Origin: Fagopyrum homotropicum | Taxonomy: Eukaryota; Streptophyta; Magnoliopsida; Caryophyllales; Polygonaceae | Length of the DNA: 64,000 nt | Assembly (NCBI GenBank): GCA_033239125.1 | Contig: BSWB01000006.1 | Location: forward strand, 36,510,001 to 36,574,000 | Reading direction: 5' to 3' | Part shown: in pieces, positions 57,091 through 64,000 of the stretch | Numbering within the stretch: position 1 is the first letter of the stretch | Layout: the number at the start of each line of letters is the position of its first letter | Translations under genes and position numbers: made by a program | Notes under the pieces: generated by a model | The model's input: the letters and a program-made list of their open reading frames with translations, nothing else | Told to the model about the DNA's origin: nothing | The model's database searches: none

Positions 57091-58259
57091 TGAGTTGATT
57101 CATTGGATACATATATAGTTTTGAAGCATAGAATTTTAAATTACTCTTCTTGTAAAGCTTAGGATTATGGTTGGGTTGGCTGTAGCTCTCTTGAGTTTCT
57201 TGTCATACTGTAACCCTATAATGACAATTTGTATACTTGAAAGTTGAAACCATTTTGCTCCATCTTAGCAGACTCAAAACCGGGTTCAGTTCATTTTTTG
57301 CTGAATATGATATGAAAACTCAAAAGGGTCTGCTGCCCAAAGGGCAATGTGGCTGGTTAGGGTTATGTCATTTCAAGTCCAATCTTAACCAAACATGTCC
57401 TTTTCCATCAGAGTATTGATTCCCTTGGTTGGAAATTGAAAGGAAACAAAGAAAGGTGGTGCTTGTAGACAAAGATTGACATTTCTGAACTCTGACTTGT
57501 AAACCCAACTGCCCAGAAGACTCGCGCAAGTTTTTCCAACCTAAAGCTGTGAATTTTATCAGATGTCAAAGGTTCTGCTATTCATACATCTTATCTATGG
57601 AAAACTTCAAATAAGCTTACTCATGCAAATGGGAACAAAAGGCTTTCCTTCTTTAATTTGGTCATCAATTCAATAATTCGTTTGATATCTCATGTTAAGA
57701 TATACTTAGGGTGTGTTCGACAAGGGTAAATTGCGGGACTTAGAACTTACAGAGGATGAAAATTACGGAAATTATGAAATTTTCTTAATTCTTACACTAA
57801 TAGATTATGAGAATTATGGGGAATTATAGAGGGAATTATGAGATTTTTGTAATTCTCCACCAAACCAACGAACGCACACTTAATATAGTTTTCGGTATCA
57901 TTTAAAGTTTAATAGGTAATATTTTTTTTAATTTTATAAAACACTTCTGATGTATCGTAATGGTTTAAATTAATTAATTGGGAGAGAAACTGAATTTAAT
58001 TTTATATGTTTTTATTAAATTAATTATATTTTTGATAAACAAAATAAAATAGTCTAGTACATATCCAAAATTTTCATATCTTATATAACATAAGTGTGTA
58101 AAAATAATTTGATATCAATTTATTATTTATAAAAATAGTAGAGTGAAATAAAAAATTTTTAAAAAAAATACGAAAAATTTAAATTTCAAAACTGAAATTT
58201 AACCGTTTAAAACATATCCTTTATACAATATAAGTTTGAGTTGGAGTTTGGAACAGTGA
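57091..58259. other. 3' flank of the receptor kinase gene
   Basis: 57091-57250 is probably the 3' untranslated region, with no canonical AATAAA. 57715-57880 contains GAATTATGAGATTTTTGTAATTC-like phrases repeated in diverged form, perhaps a small degenerate repeat. The rest is AT-rich and empty. Confidence 0.4.
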
Positions 58260-59460
58260 CGGGCTTTGGGCTCGAATCTTATTTAATGGATCGCGTTTAA
58301 AGGGCACAAATTTGCCTACAATTGGGCCGAAATTAAGACTTCCTTCATCTAGCGTTAGGGCTTGCCACCTCTCCTGCCTGCTTCACGTTCCTTTACGCAC
58401 GTGTTTTCCCCTCCTGCCTCCAAATCCGACATAGATTCACCGCTCGGTACATTGTATCGGAAGATCATCCCTACCACTTTTCCTCGCTCTATTCTACAGA
58501 CGCCTGATTCCCTACGTTCTTCCTTCCCGTCGTCTTCCATGGCCGTTTGATGAAGGTAACCTGTATTTGTGTTTTTAGTTTCTAGGGTTTCTCTTGCAAG
58601 CGTTGAAGAAATCTTACATATGATGTTTTCCTCTCGCTTTTTTGGCAGCTTATAGAACCGATTCCTCAGATGGACTTTGTGACCTAGGTATACTCTCTTT
58701 TCCCCTTTAATTTCATCTCCTGCATCTCAATTTCTCCACACCTAATGAAGTTGTTCCTGGAGATGTTGTAGAGTTCAATTTGTGTAGCTCTCCATGAATT
58801 TGAATGTCGAGGTACTCAACCTACCAAAGAAAGGCCTTAAAGGTTTGTAAGACAAGCCAAATTTTTTTTACTGTCTCAATTTCTTGTCTTAACTTAATTC
58901 CCATCATAACGGATGTGTTCTCTACCCTCCTAACATGGTTTGTGATGGTTAGGTTTTGTGTTTTAATTTAAATTGTAGATCTGTTTGTTTTTTTTCTTTA
59001 TGTTTAGTTATCGTTGTTATTGTGAGCTCTCTAATACACGATTGAGGTGCCTTTTTTTTTTAATGAAGAATGGAGATTAATGATTCAACTTTGCCAGGAC
59101 TTCATCAATTCCCCTCACGCATGTGTTTTCTGCCCTCCTAACATGTCTTCTCTCTACAACTAAGGTAAGATTTCCTTCCTCTCATCATCCATGTATTTCA
59201 ATTTTATTTTTCATTTTTCGATTTAAATTTCAACATTCACCATCCACAGTTGAGAACAGTAATGTTGTGGAGAAGATTAAGGACAAAGCGATATCAAATT
59301 CATCTCTAGAAGAAATCAATGATGGGTTGAGCTTTGATTTCAACAAGCATGAGTCTACTGTGAGAGTCACAGTTGTTGGGGATTCTAAGGATCTTGCCAA
59401 GAAGATTTTTCCTGCACTTTTCTACGAAGATTGTCTTCCTAAGGGTTTGTATATTTTTTC
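58260..59460 (+). pseudogene. Unidentified gene fragments with exon-like blocks
   Basis: 58340-58560 looks like a plant 5' leader (CTAGCGTTAGGGCTTGCC, pyrimidine-rich) ending in a short ATGGCCGTTTGA and a GTAACC donor-like site. 58650-58690 has an acceptor TTTTTGGCAG followed by about 40 bp of open frame. 59249-59444, after an acceptor CCATCCACAG, is open for about 65 codons: NVVEKIKDKAISNSSLEEIN and STVRVTVVGDSKDLAKKIFP, ending at a GGTTTGT donor-like site. Composition looks genuinely protein-coding, but I do not recognise the family and no complete gene can be assembled. A Helitron-type end downstream suggests these may be captured fragments. Confidence 0.4.
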
Positions 59461-60129
59461 TTTTTATCTTTGTTGTTTTGATATTTGGTGATTTTATAAA
59501 TGTTCATATTCTTTCATTTGTTGAACAACATTTCATTGTATTTGGATATGCAAGAAGTAAGATAACTGATGAAGAACTAAGGACCATGGTCAGTAAGACA
59601 CTCATACTTGTACAATTGATCGATAGGTATATGGAGACATGAATGTTGTTTTGCCTTTGCTATAGATTTGTAAGTTGTAATTGACTTAAGTGCTCCATAC
59701 TGTTCCAAATCAACAGCCCAAACAATATAAAAATTTGCAGTTTCAAATTGGAGTCATTAAATTGATTTACAATTCGATTAATACTGTTAAAAAAACATTT
59801 ACAATTCGATTAATACTGCTGACTTTGAAACTTTGAAAGGAGTATCATCCATACGCAACAACACTCCCGCTGAAAACAACATCGGAGAAGTTCATGAAAT
59901 GCCGACAGATCTATAATATGTGGAGCGTTGAAGAGAGCATTTCAACATAAGGTTTCACGATTAGCTTAGGAGGTCGCGAGTCAGCAAGCGGACAAGATGA
60001 GGATGAGACTCCAAGACCCTTACATCCAAGACACAGAGAGGTACAAGCCGGTCTTTGACACGGTTGATATCCTTCACAGAAGCAGGAATCTGTTTGAGCC
60101 ATCAAGGTTATGTACATGATTATGAAAAG

Positions 60130-60220
60130 AAGCAATCGCGATTTCTACTTCTAATTGTCTCATATTTGAGAGAAGCAATCGCGATTTCTACTTCTAATTG
60201 TCTCATATTTGAGAGTTGTG
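60130..60220. repeat. Two tandem copies of a 43-bp unit
   Basis: GAAGCAATCGCGATTTCTAC, continuing to CATATTTGAGA, is repeated head to tail without visible mismatch. Confidence 0.9.
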
Positions 60221-60429
60221 GTATATGGTTATCGGATTTTTGAGAAGTTAAGATCCACAGAGATGATTTGTTTTGTTTTTTCTCATTGAATATACAATAA
60301 ATTACATCCCTGCACTACTTTACAACAGCCATATAGTGCAAAGGAGAGTATGTCATATACCAACATATAAGGTTTAACAAGATATGTTTAGTTCTTAATG
60401 TATAATCTTGACTTCTCAAAATAATCACC

Positions 60430-60492
60430 TCACTCGCACATATAACTGTTCTTTGCACGCCTCACTCGCACATATAACTGTTCTTTGCACGC
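60430..60492. repeat. Two tandem copies of a 32-bp unit
   Basis: CCTCACTCGCACATATAACT, continuing to TTTGCACG, is duplicated head to tail immediately before the Helitron-like hairpin. Confidence 0.9.
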
Positions 60493-60520
60493 CCGTGCGA
60501 AGCACGCGCTGCTCAACTAG
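60484..60520 (+). mobile_element. Helitron-type 3' terminus
   Basis: GCCCGTGCGAAGCACGCGC folds into a hairpin (CGTGC-GAA-GCACG), followed after about 12 nt by CTAG (60517-60520) and a T. Hairpin plus CTAG before T is the 3' signature of plant Helitrons. The 5' terminus (TC after an A) could not be placed, so element length is unknown; the gene fragments at 58260-59460 may lie inside. Confidence 0.6.
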
Positions 60521-60849
60521 TAGAAACTAAATAGTTCAGTTCAAAAAGTTGTCTTATGTAACTTAAAACATGATCCTTCCAAAAATGATGTAATATTTAT
60601 TTTGTAATAGTTTATATATTTGTATATTTAGTGAGTAGATGTAAGAACTTTACTAGTTTAGTCACTTTACTTCCCCGTGTCAAGGTATGGGTGTAAATTT
60701 AAAATTTAGTGTTGGAATTTCGGTGTCCGAATTTAGACCAAATGACCATAGTCTCACTTAAGTGAGTAGACGGTTGTTCCAATTGCCAATCAAATTAATA
60801 TAATTTATCTTGAAGTGAAAACAAATTATAAAACAAGGGTCTATAATTT

Positions 60850-61080
60850 TCACAAAGGAGTAGACAAAATCCAACCAAGAGTTTGTAATCTCCACAAAGA
60901 AGTAGACAAAACTCAACCAAGAGTTTGTAATCTCCACAAAGGAGTAGACAAAACCCAACCAAAAGTTTGTAGTCTCCAAAGGAGTAGACAAAACCCTACC
61001 AAGAGTTTGTAATCTCCAAAGGAGTAGACTAAACTCAACCAAGAGTTTGTAATCTCCAAAAAGGAGTAGACAAAACTCTA
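60850..61080. repeat. Minisatellite, about 40-44 bp unit, six copies
   Basis: Units contain GGAGTAGACAAAACYCAACC and AAGAGTTTGTAATCTCCA. Copies differ by small substitutions and by loss of a CACA step. There are no spacers of unique sequence, so it is not a CRISPR array. ORFs on both strands are repeat-derived. Confidence 0.92.
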
Positions 61081-62071
61081 ATAGAAATTAAGTTCAATTG
61101 CAAGTCTTATAAACCGATTGTTATATGTTAAAACCATTGACTTGGATTATGTAATGAGTCATTCATAAATGAATTTTCCTTCTAAGTGTATTCACCCCTA
61201 CACCGGGAATATCCAAAAACCTTAGTGGGATAAAATGTTACACGTTACAAAGACTAAGTAAGAGACTTACTTGTCTTACTTTGTAGAAAGGGTATTCCTA
61301 GGTTTTGTTAATACAAAACCAAACTAAGATGGATGCCTATCCTTTGTCAATACAAATGAACTATTCTGGTCTTTCGAGTTTTGCAAACAAGCTTATAAGA
61401 AGGCCTATCAAATGTCAATACAATGGAACTAAAAGCTTTATTGTTGCAAAAACGAATGTGAAATCAAGTGCAAATGCTCTCCCTTTTATAGGCATAGGGG
61501 GTCACGGTTTTGGGGAGTTAAAAGCGGTTAAAATCGGTTATGGAAGTTACGTGGAAGTTACTTGGAAGATGGGCCTTGAAGCCCTAGAAAGTCGAGGCCC
61601 GAGGCCCACATAGGGACCCCAAAACTGCTCCCCAGAGCTAGCTTAGAGCTACCTTATTTTTCTTGGTCCAAACACTTCCAATGAGCTTCATTCATTTTAA
61701 TATAGCTAGGGTAAGCTCCAAGATCCACAAATACTCAATATCTTAGCTCAAGCTAGTGTAGCTCCTTAAGAAGCTCACTACTTCATTGACATTCACTAAG
61801 CATTTGAGCTTGGATTGCTGCCAATTTTTAACCACATATTCTTTAGCCAATATAAGGCCTAAGAACTAAAGGTGTGCCGATAAAATGTGGCTAAATATCC
61901 CCAAACATCGGCCTTCTAAAATCTAGCACAAGTTTACCTTGTTGTGAATCACCTTGCTTTGATTCGACTCCCCTTATAATACTAGTTGTTCTTAGTGCCG
62001 GTCACTTGGCTTGCCTCCCCCAACCCGGACCATAGTGACACACATGTGAACAACTCATTGCCTCTTTTCTT
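61081..62071. other. Stretch without recognised genes
   Basis: A 102-codon ORF at 61305-61613 has no family resemblance and no splice context that I can defend. 61620-62060 is non-coding with repeated AGCT-containing words (AGAGCTAGCTTAGAGCTACC). Confidence 0.35.
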
Positions 62072-63790
62072 TGTAAGATCCCGGTTTTGACCCTCACCAC
62101 CCCAACGACCTTGATGTCTATCACCGCCCCCGCGGTGACAAGGGGCTGCCCTTGCGGCTGAGGCGATCCGGCCCTGCGGATTCGCTGCAGATCGCGCCTG
62201 ATTTGTTTTCGTTCGTTTTATCTTCCTTCCGTAGATAGAATATCCGATTTTTTATCTATGGGCCGGCTTCCTTATCTTCTTCCTGACCCTAGACGTCCTT
62301 TCCTTCTATCTTTCCCGCCTCTTCTATATATTCTCTTCTTTCCTCCTTTTTCCCGTTTCTTGCTTACATCTTCTTCAACCCTAGAGCGCTGCAGCTTTGC
62401 TTCTTGTGACCTTGCTGAACGTGTAAGTTCTTCCTCCCTTGTTCTTCATCACGTATATGTGCTGCTGCACCTTGCTTCTCTTCTGTTTCGTTTCTCTCTT
62501 CATTTCCTCTTTTCTTCTTCTCCAAGAATCAAGTTTGATCCTTGATTCTTATGGAGCGTTCCTTTGATGATCCTTTGATGTTCACAGGCTCCCCTAGTTG
62601 AGTTGTGACGTGGTTGTGTGTTGAGAAAAGCAAGTCTTGACCTTTGCTTCGTTCCTTGCTGTCGAAGGAGTCGACAACGCTTCTGTCACGAGTTTCGCCC
62701 CGCGCCTCTGCTATGCCGCCCTATGGATTCCCGCCCCTGCGCCTGTCCAGCTGCCCCCACGGTTTCTTCTACAGTAACTCCCGTTCTTGTGAGTTGCTTC
62801 CTTCCTTACTTTCCTTGTTCCATTCCTTGTTCCTTCTGGATGTTGTTGGCCCTTTGTGCTGTTAGACTAAGGTTGAGACCTTAGCTTGTGTAGATCTCTT
62901 AGAGATCATGGAGACTAGAAGTTATAGACTTCTAACATTCGTTTCGGTTCTTGATTCGTGATGCTTGTGTGAACAAGCTTCCTTTCGTCCTTTCTTGAGG
63001 CTTTCCCGAGTGTTTGCTGAGTGTTGAGATTACCTTTGAGTGAGGTAAGTCCCTTGGACTTACTTAGCTTCATTCAGCTTATTGGTTTGATTGTATTGAC
63101 TTGTTTGTGTTGTTGTTATGTTGTAACTGATAACCGGAATAGGATTCACCTTTTTTATACCTTAATTGGCCCAAGTGTACTATAATCGGGCGGTTACCGC
63201 TTGTCTAGTTCAGAATGGGGAAACTGAAAGGTGCTCTCGCGACCAGTCTAGCAGGTGACAGAAGGATGCATACGTTCTATTCCTGTTGGTGAAAGGGGAC
63301 GAAGGCGAGGTCGTAGCGATTCTTGTGTAACAACCATAAGCTGAACTAGTAATTGGATAACCTAATGAAAGATAATAACCGGTTGTTGTGTGAGCATGCA
63401 ATGTGTTTACTTTACCTTGTGTGTGTCTGTGCCTTTACCGTCTCTTTGATATGTAGAATGTTAGCTATCAGTTTATACCAATGTTGTAGATGTTCCACAG
63501 GTTCAGGATGTTGTTGAGTGATCCGGATGGTGTGGTCAGCCGGGGTTCCCGTACATTATAGGACGGGATCGGGTTTATGTTTATGTTGTTGTTTCTCCTT
63601 TGTTTTGAACTCGGCTGCGAGTCTTTTACGCTTCCTTTTGTTTAAACCTTTGATTTTATATTGAGTTTTGGTTTTCATTTGTCTGTGCCTTATTGTAAGA
63701 TCCGTTATGTCGTGTCTATTCTGAGGGTCAAGACTCAGTGTGTGGTCCTAGCCCGTAACGCTTCGAGTTCCAAGAACTTGGGGTGTTATA
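62072..63790 (+). mobile_element. Solo or terminal LTR related to the chromovirus-like LTRs
   Basis: Starts TGTAAGATCCCGG and ends GGGGTGTTATA. It shares order and wording with the LTRs at 13792 and 23023: GTAAGTCCCTTGGACTTACTTAGC (hairpin), the AGGCGAGGT block, GAGTGATCCGGA, GTCAGCCGGG, and TTGTAAGATCC near the end. It is a diverged relative, not the same family. No matching target duplication was found (TTCTT versus GTCTC), and no primer site follows. Confidence 0.65.
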
Positions 63791-64000
63791 GTCTCAAGAC
63801 AAGCTCAACGGTTACAATGAAGACTTAGCCCAAATCTCCAACATTTAGTAGGTAAATATTTATTAGTTATAAGTAGTTTTGTTATATTCTAATGATTTAA
63901 ATTAATATACTGAAGAAAAATTGAAATTAATTATATTTTAGTTAAATTAATTATATTTTAGATAAAAAAATTTTAGTTTAAAAATATTATATATCATAAT
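63791..64000. other. AT-rich end of window
   Basis: No feature seen. Confidence 0.4.

Noticed and set aside
57237..57419. Small gene after the receptor kinase
   Set aside because: It lies in the probable 3' untranslated or flanking region and has no recognisable motif.
60850..61080. CRISPR-like regular repeat array
   Set aside because: The whole unit repeats, including the part that would be spacer; it is a minisatellite in a plant genome.
62258..62884. Ser/Leu/Pro/Cys-rich ORFs
   Set aside because: They lie in the pyrimidine-rich promoter and leader part of an LTR.

Overview
This window is nuclear DNA from a transposon-rich flowering plant, almost certainly a eudicot. The evidence is spliced genes with GT-AG introns, an intronless phytosulfokine-receptor-type kinase, a plant 3-hydroxyacyl-CoA dehydrogenase, a plant mobile domain pseudogene, and plant LTR retrotransposons whose primer sites match initiator tRNA-Met or tRNA-Asp. 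No bacterial-style operons, CRISPR arrays or functional RNA genes are visible.

Layout. 1-6588 is an Athila-like Ty3/gypsy element on the minus strand, cut by the window start. Its gag-pol frame lacks reverse transcriptase and RNase H and carries two TAG codons. 6602-9340 is a plant-mobile-domain pseudogene whose intron-like part was tandemly duplicated at an AT tract; each copy holds a different MITE. 10250-26121 is one LINE split into three pieces. A solo LTR (about 10890-13267) lies in the first gap and a decayed chromovirus-like LTR element (13792-25553, target duplication gagtt) in the second. The latter contains a young 2.2-kb LTR element (18836-21032, duplication gataa) with one unfamiliar ORF. 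27022-30462 holds AT-flanked MITEs and a non-autonomous transposon carrying a fragment of the 14-kDa replication protein A subunit. 32852-34515 is an intact four-exon gene for 3-hydroxybutyryl-CoA dehydrogenase. A second, inverted copy of the RPA-carrying family lies at about 34660-36185. 36720-38415 is a decayed LINE. 38755-47030 is a copia element (duplication aacat) that contains a 406-bp Cassandra-like TRIM with 5S rRNA-derived sequence (duplication aactc). 50092-51242 is a non-autonomous hAT element (duplication atattatg). 53965-57090 is an intact LRR receptor kinase closest to PSKR2. 58300-60520 holds gene fragments ending in a Helitron-type 3' terminus. A minisatellite and one more LTR related to the chromovirus LTRs complete the window.

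Only two host genes look functional: the dehydrogenase (fatty-acid or branched-chain oxidation, with a C-terminal AKL suggesting peroxisomes) and the PSKR2-like receptor kinase (peptide hormone perception at the plasma membrane). They are unrelated in function. The rest is transposon sediment whose insertion order can be read from target duplications and reading frames that rejoin across insertions. The least familiar signals are an apparent ~445-nt intron inside four related LTRs, with its donor in a conserved hairpin; the 2.2-kb LTR element with a novel ORF; and a CTCGGTCGAG-type motif scattered through all parts of the Athila-like element.
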